From Ignavibacteria bacterium (lineage in GTDB: Bacteria; Bacteroidota; Ignavibacteria; Kapaibacteriales; UBA961): DNA of 64,000 bases. The stretch covers positions 62,001 through 126,000 of the forward strand of contig CANLII010000002.1 in the NCBI GenBank assembly GCA_947491315.1. Reading direction: 5' to 3'. Positions 57,405 through 64,000 of this stretch are shown one piece after another. Within the stretch, counting starts at the first letter, position 1. Every line of letters begins with the position of its first letter. The notes beneath the pieces were generated by a model. It did no database searches, was not told the DNA's origin, and saw only the letters and a list, made by a program, of their open reading frames with translations. The translations under genes were made by a program, and so were the position numbers.

Positions 57405-58376
57405 ATGAAACATATAATCGTTTATATCGAACCCAAAGATGCAAGTTCACTGAAAAGAACTTCCTATGAAGCTTTAACAGCCGCGCGCTCCATCGCCGGC
57501 GATGCACAAATCACTGCTTTTGCCGTGCATGGTTCTGAGCAGGCACTTGCAACCGCAGGAAACTATGGCGTGCAATCAGTTGTGGTCGCCAAGCATGATC
57601 TCCTTTCCACCTATTCATCCACAGCCACAGCCGAAGCGCTTGCTCAATATGCTCAGTCAGTATCAGCAGATACGATTATCCTTTCAGGAAATGCTTCTGG
57701 GAAAGAAATTTCTCCGCGCTTAAGCGTAAAACTCAAAGCAGGAATTCTGCCTGATTGCATTACTCTAGAGAATGATGGCGGTACAGTGAAGGCTATAAGG
57801 CCTGTCTATGCTGGTAAGGCACATATTGCTGTGCAGTCGATATCTGATCATTCCATTATTGCGCTCAGACCAAATGTGTTTACCGCAAAGCAAGAAGGCT
57901 CAGCGAATGCAAGTATCAGTTCATTTACGCCAAACCTGGAAGCAAAACATGCAGGCGTGAAAGTTACATCATTAGTAAAAAATGAAGGAAGATTGGATGT
58001 AGCCGAGGCAGATATCATCGTGTCCGGCGGAAGAGGAATGAAGGGTCCGGAGCATTTTCCAATCATCGAACAACTGGCATCCACATTGAATGCCGCGGTT
58101 GGCGCTTCTCGTGCGGTTGTTGATGCCGGCTGGAGACCACATGGCGAGCAAGTCGGTCAAACCGGAAAAACCGTATCACCTTCTCTTTATGTAGCTTGCG
58201 GTATTTCGGGTGCAGTTCAGCATTTGGCCGGCATGAGTTCATCGAAATTCATTCTTGCCATCAATAAAGATAAGGATGCACCGATTTTCAAAGTTGCCGA
58301 TTATGGCATCGTTGGTGATGTGTTTGAAGTATTACCTGTTCTTGATGCAAAGTTAAAAGCGATGTTGCATTCATGA
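57405..58376 (+). CDS. etfA: Electron transfer flavoprotein subunit alpha
   Basis: EtfA holds the FAD of the ETF dimer. The 323-aa protein has an N-terminal alpha/beta domain and the C-terminal FAD-binding core: GGRGMKGPEHFPIIEQLA, GASRAVVDAGWRPHGEQVGQ, TGKTVSPSLYVACGISGAVQ and AINKDKDAPIFKVADYGIVG. Both order and spacing with etfB are standard. No acyl-CoA dehydrogenase or ETF-quinone oxidoreductase gene lies nearby. Confidence 0.96.
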   Translation: MKHIIVYIEPKDASSLKRTSYEALTAARSIAGDAQITAFAVHGSEQALATAGNYGVQSVVVAKHDLLSTYSSTATAEALAQYAQSVSADTIILSGNASGKEISPRLSVKLKAGILPDCITLENDGGTVKAIRPVYAGKAHIAVQSISDHSIIALRPNVFTAKQEGSANASISSFTPNLEAKHAGVKVTSLVKNEGRLDVAEADIIVSGGRGMKGPEHFPIIEQLASTLNAAVGASRAVVDAGWRPHGEQVGQTGKTVSPSLYVACGISGAVQHLAGMSSSKFILAINKDKDAPIFKVADYGIVGDVFEVLPVLDAKLKAMLHS

Positions 58377-58454
58377 TGCGGAAATACATAGTATTGCATG
58401 GCCGTAACGATACGGACATTTTTGTCTTGGGGTCACATAAATCGGAATGAAACA

Positions 58455-59087
58455 ATGAATGATAAAATACAGGTCGAGGTCTTGGGTTTGTCCCAAAGTC
58501 CGACTAGCAATGGATCCTATGCTTTGATCTTGAAAGAAGTTGATGGTGATCGTAGATTACCCATCGTTATTGGTGCGCCTGAAGCTGGAGCAATTGCTTA
58601 TGAAATGGAAGGTGTCCATACAAGCAGGCCGATGACACATGATCTGATAAAGTCCATCATTGAAACATTAGATACAAAGGTGACCGAGATTTTCATCCAT
58701 GAGATGAAAGATAGTACATTCTATGCCTCCCTCCATTTTTTTGGCATTGATTCAGTGGTTGATGCCAGACCAAGTGATGCAATTGCCATTGCTTTGCGCT
58801 TTGAAGCTCCGATGTATATCGCTTCTTCCCTTTTGGATCTTGCAGGATTTTCACTCGAAGAATATGAAGGAAAGGATGATGATGAAGATGATTCTGATGA
58901 ACCGGACTTAGAAGATACCGAAGAAGAAGAAATTGATTTTTTTCTCAAGGATGGACCTCAGAAGAAACAATCAATAACTTCTTTGAGCAAAAAAGATCGC
59001 CTCGAAACTGAATTGGAGCAAGCAATCAAGGATGAAGATTATGAGAAGGCCGCTCAGCTTCGTGATGAAATTGAAGGTCTCAAATAA
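58455..59087 (+). CDS. DUF151 bifunctional nuclease-family protein with C-terminal UVR motif
   Basis: A 210-aa protein. The N-terminal DUF151 domain (residues about 5-135) shows LPIVIGAPEAGAIAYEMEG, RPMTHDLIKSII and VDARPSDAIAIALRFEAPMY; plant and bacterial members have been described as bifunctional nucleases. A very acidic linker follows, then a UVR motif (ELEQAIKDEDYEKAAQLRDE) like that of UvrB/C. The ATG at 58455 begins the conserved domain; the tracked start at 58398 adds an unrelated leader. It lies 78 nt after etfA and before the tRNA gene. Confidence 0.87.
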   Translation: MNDKIQVEVLGLSQSPTSNGSYALILKEVDGDRRLPIVIGAPEAGAIAYEMEGVHTSRPMTHDLIKSIIETLDTKVTEIFIHEMKDSTFYASLHFFGIDSVVDARPSDAIAIALRFEAPMYIASSLLDLAGFSLEEYEGKDDDEDDSDEPDLEDTEEEEIDFFLKDGPQKKQSITSLSKKDRLETELEQAIKDEDYEKAAQLRDEIEGLK

Positions 59088-59116
59088 AAAGTGTTTTTCT
59101 CGGAACGGAATTATCG

Positions 59117-59124
59117 TATTTTTG
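59117..59124 (+). promoter_or_regulatory. Bacteroidota-type -7 element of the tRNA gene
   Basis: TATTTTTG matches TAnnTTTG, 35 nt before the tRNA 5' end. A T-rich GTTTTTC stretch lies at about the -33 position. Confidence 0.55.
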
Positions 59125-59159
59125 AGGTCTTCATTTCACTCCTCGTGAATGAACAGAGT

Positions 59160-59233
<74 letters not shown>

Positions 59234-59240
59234 CATAAGA

Positions 59241-59277
59241 AAAGTCTTTTGTTTTCCATGTGAAAACAAAGGACTTT
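59241..59277 (+). terminator. Intrinsic terminator after tRNA-Met
   Basis: AAAGTCTTTTGTTTTC / GAAAACAAAGGACTTT forms a 16-bp stem with one G-T pair and a 5-nt loop, followed by TTGTTTTT. It begins 7 nt after the tRNA. Confidence 0.85.
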
Positions 59278-59290
59278 TTGTTTTTAACCC

Positions 59291-59344
59291 CACCCCTCGG
59301 CTTCCGCTCGGGGTGCAATATCACAATAACGCCCCATCGGGGCG
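59291..59344. repeat. Pair of GC-rich hairpins (REP-like candidate) after tRNA-Met
   Basis: Two GC-rich inverted repeats stand out in an AT-rich chromosome: CACCCC...GGGGTG (59291-59315) and CGCCCC-ATC-GGGGCG (59330-59344). They look like a small REP-type element. I see no second copy in this window, so its repeated nature is unproven. Confidence 0.4.
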
Positions 59345-59363
59345 ACATCATCATTCTTATTTT

Positions 59364-59948
59364 CTATCTCGGCACCGAATACACGGTCGAAGCATGATGC
59401 GGAAAATGTTCAAGTTTTGTCAAGCATGGAAGATCACCTGCATGTACGGAATTGTATTGCCAAAGGATCAGATTTCTTTGCGCTAATATGACTGAAGTCA
59501 AGGTGAATGGATCACCAATTGGTTTGCCGATTATGAGTCCCTTTGCTGCGGCTCGAAGACCACATTTCCATACATCCGGACCAAACATTTCTTTCATTCC
59601 ACCTGATTTCACTTCAAATGCCTTATAGAATCGATGATTCACATCAGCAATGGCACGAGCTTGAGGCCAATATTTATCAAAGAAAGACTTACCATCTTTC
59701 ACCGAGCCTTGATAGAAAAATATGGGTTGTGGTGCGAAAGGATTATTCTCCATCATCTTCTTGGCATCAATCACCATTTCTTTGGAGAAAAGGCATCCAA
59801 AATGTCTGAGAAAAACGAATAAGACAATTGAATTACCCATTTCTTCCTGTAATGTTCCGCTCGTGAGATTTATCCCCTCGACGCGAGCATCTAAGATCTT
59901 TTGATCGATTATCTGCATATGTTCCGGCTGAACAGTCGATCGTGGCAT
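59364..59948 (-). CDS. Peroxiredoxin-like (AhpC/TSA-2, PRXL2-type) protein
   Basis: A 194-aa thioredoxin-fold protein resembling the AhpC/TSA-2 (PRXL2) group. The redox site is VFLRHFGCLFSKEM, a Cys-x-x-Ser where relatives often have Cys-x-x-Cys, so a one-Cys mechanism is possible. WPQARAIADVNHRFYKAFEV and KGLIIGKPIGDPFTLTSVIL also fit. The ATG at 59948 with AGGTGA upstream is chosen over 59975. It lies downstream of the SdpI-family gene in the same direction. Its substrate is unknown. Confidence 0.72.
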   Translation of the reverse strand: MPRSTVQPEHMQIIDQKILDARVEGINLTSGTLQEEMGNSIVLFVFLRHFGCLFSKEMVIDAKKMMENNPFAPQPIFFYQGSVKDGKSFFDKYWPQARAIADVNHRFYKAFEVKSGGMKEMFGPDVWKCGLRAAAKGLIIGKPIGDPFTLTSVILAQRNLILWQYNSVHAGDLPCLTKLEHFPHHASTVYSVPR

Positions 59949-60010
59949 GACTTCACCTAAGATGAAAAAATACATTCAGGTGATTCAAACACATGAGTTT
60001 CAAAAATCGT

Positions 60011-60697
60011 TCACTGAATGGATTTTTTTTCTTCGCGGTATCTTTTGAAAGAATAAGCAATGGGGATAATCACGATGATGGTAATCCATATGAGAAATAC
60101 CATGAGTATAATTTCTGCGCCAAATCCCATCAAACTCAGAAGAGCCGAGATTATCGCCATCCCAATTCCGGAATAAAACCACAAAGGCGATGTGAAGCGA
60201 TGTGTATCATCCCAAACGAGTTCATTGCTGAGTGTCCAAGGAGTGCGAATACCCACAAAATAATTCTGTTTCACATTGACCATTGCCCTACCGAGAAAAG
60301 CAAAAAAGAGTGAAATGATGGAGAATATCCACTCGGGCTTGACAGTAGAGGCTTCGATGATTGAAAGAGTGGTCCAAATCATGATCATACCCAATAGACC
60401 ATGCGTACCGAGTCTGATCAATTGAAGTGTTTTTATGGATTCTTTCAATTGCTCATTGTTTGGATCTATCTTCGGAATGAAGTACAAAAACAGATATAAA
60501 CCCGTATTTATGAGCGGGAGCAGGAATAATCCAATATCTTTTGGAGCATAATTATCCGGCTTCCCTTCCAGATTCCAATGTATGGGTACGATGTCAGGTG
60601 CATAAGCATATGCAATGACTCCAATCAGCCATGTTGCAATGACCAAGATGATGATAATCGCTTCAAGAACTTGTGATTTTTTTTGTTTCATATTCAT
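60011..60697 (-). CDS. SdpI/DUF1648-family membrane protein
   Basis: A 228-aa protein with six or so membrane helices. The N-terminal DUF1648 motif is seen in DIVPIHWNLEGKPDNYAPK, and the C-terminal SdpI motif in NYFVGIRTPWTLSNELVWDD followed by THRF. SdpI is the immunity protein to a secreted peptide toxin in Bacillus; most relatives have no known partner, and no toxin gene is visible here. AAAGGATATGTT precedes the ATG at 60697, which replaces the tracked start. The peroxiredoxin-like gene follows. Confidence 0.87.
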   Translation of the reverse strand: MNMKQKKSQVLEAIIIILVIATWLIGVIAYAYAPDIVPIHWNLEGKPDNYAPKDIGLFLLPLINTGLYLFLYFIPKIDPNNEQLKESIKTLQLIRLGTHGLLGMIMIWTTLSIIEASTVKPEWIFSIISLFFAFLGRAMVNVKQNYFVGIRTPWTLSNELVWDDTHRFTSPLWFYSGIGMAIISALLSLMGFGAEIILMVFLIWITIIVIIPIAYSFKRYREEKKSIQ

Positions 60698-60779
60698 AAC
60701 ATATCCTTTAACATCATGTAAACTATGGATTTCAATCATAATGCCATCTCGTAATGGGATGAGTCTCATCAAAAGTGCG

Positions 60780-60787
60780 TATCTTTG
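60780..60787 (+). promoter_or_regulatory. Bacteroidota-type -7 element upstream of typA
   Basis: TATCTTTG matches TAnnTTTG and lies 33 nt before the typA ATG. No clear -33 box is seen. Confidence 0.45.
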
Positions 60788-60820
60788 TTACTTGTTTTGT
60801 TTCAAAGGCATAAATCTTCA

Positions 60821-62659
60821 ATGAGTAATACCTCACCTCGAACAGATATTCGTAATATCGCAATAATCGCCCATGTTGATCATGGAAAAACAACATTGGT
60901 GGATCATCTTCTCAGACAATCAGGAACATTCCGAGATAATCAAATCGTCGCTGAACGCGTGATGGATTCTAATGATCTTGAAAAAGAAAGAGGGATAACC
61001 ATCATGGCCAAAAATGCATCCGTTCATTGGAATGGTGTCAAAATCAATATCATTGATACTCCCGGCCACTCTGATTTCGGAGGTGAAGTTGAGCGTATTC
61101 TGAGCATGGTGGATGGCGTTTTACTTCTAGTGGATGCAGCTGAAGGACCTCTGCCTCAAACAAGATTTGTATTAAAAAAAGCGCTCGATCTAGCGCTCAC
61201 TCCGATTGTCGTCATCAACAAAATCGACCGCTCGGATGCACGCGCTCCTGAAGTATTAGATGAAATTCTAGAGCTATTCATTGCACTTGGCGCAGATTAT
61301 CATCAGCTGGATTTCCCAGTGATCTATGCAATCGCAAAGCAAGGAAAATCCACATTGTCTCTTGATGTAGAGCCCGAAACTTTGGCTCCATTGTTGGAAA
61401 AAATCATCGAGAAAATTCCACCACCAAAAGTTGAGGCGGATAGACCTTTCAAGATGATCATCACAGCTCTCGATTGGAGTGATTATATCGGAAGAATCGC
61501 AGTCGGTAGAATTCAAATGGGTTTTGTGAAAACCGGTGATTCAGTTCTTTTAATTAAACCCGATGGCACGGTAGAACAACAAAGGATTACCAAAATGTAT
61601 GCCTTTGAAGGTGTACAAAGAAAAGAAATCACTGAAGCTGCAGCGGGTGAAATTGTTGCTCTTTCAGGTTTTGAGAATGTGCATATAGGCGATACAATTT
61701 CCGATCCATCCGATATTGAGCCATTGGCATATGTCAATATAGAAGAACCAACAATCGCTATGGAATTCAGCGTGAACAATTCTCCTTTTGCAGGTAGAGA
61801 AGGAAAACATGTTACCACTCCGAAACTGCGTGAAAGACTCTTTCGTGAACTCCGCACAAATGTTGCTCTTCGCGTTGCAGAAACCGATTTTCCGGATACA
61901 TTTAAAGTATCGGGACGAGGCGAATTACAACTTGCCATTCTCATCGAAACAATGCGCAGAGAAGGATATGAGTTTGCGGTTTCAAAGCCCGAAGTATTGT
62001 TCAAGCGTGATGAAAGTGGCAAATTGCTCGAGCCGATTGAACATGTGATAGTAGATGTACCCGATACACATGTTGGAACAGTAATCGAAATTCTTGGAAG
62101 AAGAAGAGGCGAAATGGTCAATATGATGCCAACTGCCGATGTCATTCGCGCGGAGTTCTATGTACCAGCCCGCGGTCTTATCGGATTTAGAACTGAATTT
62201 CTTACATCAACAAGAGGCGCAGGTATCATTCACCATACATTCTATAATTATCAACCACATAAAGGTCAACTCGCAGGAAGAGTGAAAGGTGCTTTGGTAT
62301 CTATGGAACCCGGTGTTTCTACTGCATATGCTCTTGAAATGGTTCAGGAAAGAGGCACTTTATTTGTAGCACCTGGCGTTGAAATTTACGAAGGAATGGT
62401 AGTTGGTGAAAACTCAAGAGAAGATGATCTTAGCATCAATCCATGTCGCGCCAAGCATTTGACGAATATGCGCGCAAGTGGTTCCGATGGAATCGTTAGA
62501 TTGGATACCCCACGAGACATGAGTCTTGAACAATTTATCGAATTCATAGAAGATGATGAATTGCTTGAAGTTACTCCAGTGAGTTTGCGTATCAGAAAGA
62601 AGATTTTGGATTCCACAGCTCGTCAAAGAGCTGCGAAGCGTTCAAAGCAACAAGTCTGA
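60821..62659 (+). CDS. typA: Translational GTPase TypA/BipA
   Basis: TypA is a ribosome-binding GTPase that helps 50S assembly and stress growth. The 612-aa protein shows the P-loop [20 protein letters not shown], the effector region [29 protein letters not shown] and [16 protein letters not shown], followed by EF-G-like domains and the TypA-specific C-terminal part. The ATG at 60821 ([12 protein letters not shown]) has AAAGG about 12 nt upstream; the tracked TTG start at 60785 overlaps the promoter element. The gene is divergent from the SdpI-family gene. Confidence 0.96.
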   Translation: MSNTSPRTDIRNIAIIAHVDHGKTTLVDHLLRQSGTFRDNQIVAERVMDSNDLEKERGITIMAKNASVHWNGVKINIIDTPGHSDFGGEVERILSMVDGVLLLVDAAEGPLPQTRFVLKKALDLALTPIVVINKIDRSDARAPEVLDEILELFIALGADYHQLDFPVIYAIAKQGKSTLSLDVEPETLAPLLEKIIEKIPPPKVEADRPFKMIITALDWSDYIGRIAVGRIQMGFVKTGDSVLLIKPDGTVEQQRITKMYAFEGVQRKEITEAAAGEIVALSGFENVHIGDTISDPSDIEPLAYVNIEEPTIAMEFSVNNSPFAGREGKHVTTPKLRERLFRELRTNVALRVAETDFPDTFKVSGRGELQLAILIETMRREGYEFAVSKPEVLFKRDESGKLLEPIEHVIVDVPDTHVGTVIEILGRRRGEMVNMMPTADVIRAEFYVPARGLIGFRTEFLTSTRGAGIIHHTFYNYQPHKGQLAGRVKGALVSMEPGVSTAYALEMVQERGTLFVAPGVEIYEGMVVGENSREDDLSINPCRAKHLTNMRASGSDGIVRLDTPRDMSLEQFIEFIEDDELLEVTPVSLRIRKKILDSTARQRAAKRSKQQV

Positions 62660-62838
62660 TTTACAACAATTTTTCCACAATTGCCCTGAAATATCCCTGA
62701 AGCAAACCCAAGCATATTGTTGATGCTTGATTATTGTGCTAATTTGCACATATGGGAGTTGGGGTACATGATAATTTCCCAGCCGGGCTCAAACAAACTC
62801 CCAATGAGCCGGGCATATTACTCTGAAGGATGCAATTC
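62660..62838 (+). promoter_or_regulatory. recA upstream region with hairpin-rich leader
   Basis: A 179-nt spacer with no credible ORF. A promoter-like GCTAATTTGC lies near 62738-62747. Downstream, GGGAGTT (62754-62760) pairs with AACTCCC (62796-62802), and two copies of AGCCGGGC lie around 62781 and 62807. I do not recognise a LexA-type box. The structure could be a recA leader control element. Confidence 0.4.
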
Positions 62839-63873
62839 ATGGCAGAATCCAAAGCTGATAAAGTAGCTGACAAACAGCCAACTTCAAAGATTGATGCATC
62901 GAAGCTGAAATTAGCTGAAAATGCGATCGAACAAATCGAAAAACAATTTGGGAAAGGATCTATTATGCGTTTGGCTGATGCACAGCCGATTGCAATTGAT
63001 GCGATTTCCACAGGATCTATTTCCTTTGATGCATGCCTTGGAATTGGCGGTGTACCGAAAGGGCGTATCGTGGAGATTTATGGACCCGAATCATCCGGTA
63101 AAACAACCGTTTGTTTGCATATCATTGCCAATGCACAAAAGAGTGGTGGAATTGCCGCTTTTGTGGATGCCGAACATGCACTTGATACGAAATATGCCAA
63201 GAAATTGGGTGTAGATCTGGGTAATCTTCTCATTTCCCAACCCGAGTTTGGTGAACAAGCACTTGAAATTGTTGAGACACTTGTGCGTAGTAATGCGATT
63301 GATGTGGTTGTTATAGACTCTGTTGCAGCATTAACACCTCGCGTTGAAATTGAAGGTGATATGGGAGAAGCTCAAATGGGTTCTCAAGCTCGTTTGATGT
63401 CACAAGCCATGCGAAAACTCAATGCAGCGATTGGTCGTTCAAGTACCTGCGTTATCTTCACCAATCAATTGCGTAGTAAAATCGGAGTGATTTATGGTAA
63501 TCCTGAAGTCACAACCGGTGGTAATGCATTAAAATATTATGCATCTGTCCGCATTGATATCAGACGCAAGGATGTGATTAAGGATGGACAGGAAATCATT
63601 GGTAATCGCGTGCGAGCAAAAATCGTGAAGAACAAAGTTGCTGCACCGTTCCGTGAAACTGAATTTGACATCCTTTATAATGAAGGAATCTCAAGGATTG
63701 GTGATCTGCTTGATGTTGCCATTGAACATGGTATAGTTGCAAAAAGCGGTTCATGGCTCACATATAAAGAAGAACGCGTGCAAGGTAGGGACAGCTTCAG
63801 AAAACTCTTGGAAGGTAATGAACCACTTCTTACCGAGATTGAATCCGAAGTAAAGAAAGCGCTGAAAATCTGA
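62839..63873 (+). CDS. recA: Recombinase RecA
   Basis: RecA forms the filament for strand exchange and activates the SOS response. The 344-aa protein has the Walker [35 protein letters not shown], the signature region [20 protein letters not shown] and the DNA-binding loop [19 protein letters not shown]. The ATG at 62839 has AAGGATGC at correct spacing, so I prefer it over the tracked 62830. An intrinsic terminator follows. Confidence 0.97.
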   Translation: MAESKADKVADKQPTSKIDASKLKLAENAIEQIEKQFGKGSIMRLADAQPIAIDAISTGSISFDACLGIGGVPKGRIVEIYGPESSGKTTVCLHIIANAQKSGGIAAFVDAEHALDTKYAKKLGVDLGNLLISQPEFGEQALEIVETLVRSNAIDVVVIDSVAALTPRVEIEGDMGEAQMGSQARLMSQAMRKLNAAIGRSSTCVIFTNQLRSKIGVIYGNPEVTTGGNALKYYASVRIDIRRKDVIKDGQEIIGNRVRAKIVKNKVAAPFRETEFDILYNEGISRIGDLLDVAIEHGIVAKSGSWLTYKEERVQGRDSFRKLLEGNEPLLTEIESEVKKALKI

Positions 63874-63891
63874 TAGAACAGATATGTATTG

Positions 63892-63926
63892 AGCGGGACA
63901 TTCTAATGAATGCTCCCGCTTTTTTA
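63892..63926. terminator. Intrinsic terminator after recA (possibly bidirectional)
   Basis: AGCGGGA-CATTC-TAAT-GAATG-CTCCCGCT forms a long stem with a one-base bulge, followed by a T-run. It overlaps the stop of the minus-strand partial gene at the right edge. Confidence 0.85.
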
Positions 63927-64000
63927 TTTTGGAATCGCGACGCCCATTCTACCTTGAATCGAACGCGCTCTTTTCTTGATATAGGGAGTTGATTTTGCAG
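63924..64000 (-). CDS. C-terminal fragment of an unidentified protein (5' part beyond the window)
   Basis: On the minus strand one frame is open from the right edge to a TAA at 63924-63926. It reads as a basic tail (TPYIKKRARSIQGRMGVAIP) and ends right at the recA terminator, as a genuine convergent gene would. Of the other two minus-strand frames, one stops within the window and the other stays open past this point but reads less like protein. The stretch is far too short to identify, and coding status is only likely. Confidence 0.4.
   Translation of the reverse strand, partial: AKSTPYIKKRARSIQGRMGVAIPK

Noticed and set aside
60011-60697. SdpI-type immunity gene of a bacteriocin system
   Set aside because: No SdpC-like toxin, SdpAB or small secreted peptide gene is nearby; the family is common without such partners.

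Overview
The window is a dense, AT-rich bacterial chromosome segment with about 64 protein genes and one tRNA. Gene content and signals point to the Bacteroidota/Chlorobiota/Ignavibacteriota (FCB) branch; Candidatus Kapabacteria or a relative is plausible, but no marker here fixes the lineage. The reasons are two type IX secretion (T9SS) C-terminal sorting domains, a GWxTD-type protein, many lipoproteins, and recurrent TAnnTTTG promoter elements of the Bacteroidota type. It is a Gram-negative, diderm, respiring organism (nuoA/nuoB, etfBA, tryptophan dioxygenase) that makes meso-DAP peptidoglycan. I see no phage, insertion sequence or CRISPR array. The window reads as core chromosome.

Layout. 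1-2077: end of the division cluster (ftsA 3' end, ftsZ). 2117-4302: purC-purB on the minus strand. 4447-7399: small membrane proteins, a TetR regulator with two problematic upstream ORFs, and an EamA transporter. 7479-10776: three overlapping genes for surface-glycan work (FemAB/GNAT-like, glycosyltransferase, GT-C membrane transferase). 10858-13567: nuoA-nuoB, an FKBP lipoprotein and a second GT-C enzyme. 13523-18333: GWxTD protein, RuvX, DUF4197, PnuC with an outer-membrane barrel, and a PASTA protein. 26406 down to 18337: yceD-rpmF-plsX-fabH-fabD-fabG-acpP-fabF, a terminator, then rnc-nrnA. 26687-36915: kynA, comF, a lipoprotein, tsaB, a GNAT enzyme, murE, rlpA, a T9SS-exported M1 peptidase and ptsI, mostly with stop/start overlaps.

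48080 down to 36917 (minus strand) is the most interesting stretch. A bifunctional penicillin-binding protein leads an overlapping operon with an FAH-family enzyme, two unrecognised outer-membrane/lipoprotein genes, a Wza-like SLBB exporter and a Wzz-like co-polymerase. After it comes a clear cobalamin riboswitch in front of a secreted YncE-like beta-propeller with a T9SS sorting domain, then a CobC-like phosphatase and rodA. I read the riboswitch-propeller pair as a B12-controlled surface cobalamin-capture protein comparable in logic to Bacteroides BtuG but exported by T9SS. This is the best candidate for an undescribed system.

48113-64000: an apparently frameshifted FkbM methyltransferase, prfC, a TlpA-like protein with ligA, an OmpA/PD40 lipoprotein, etfB-etfA, a bifunctional-nuclease protein, elongator tRNA-Met, a peroxiredoxin-like protein, an SdpI-family membrane protein, typA, recA, and the 3' end of an unidentified minus-strand gene.
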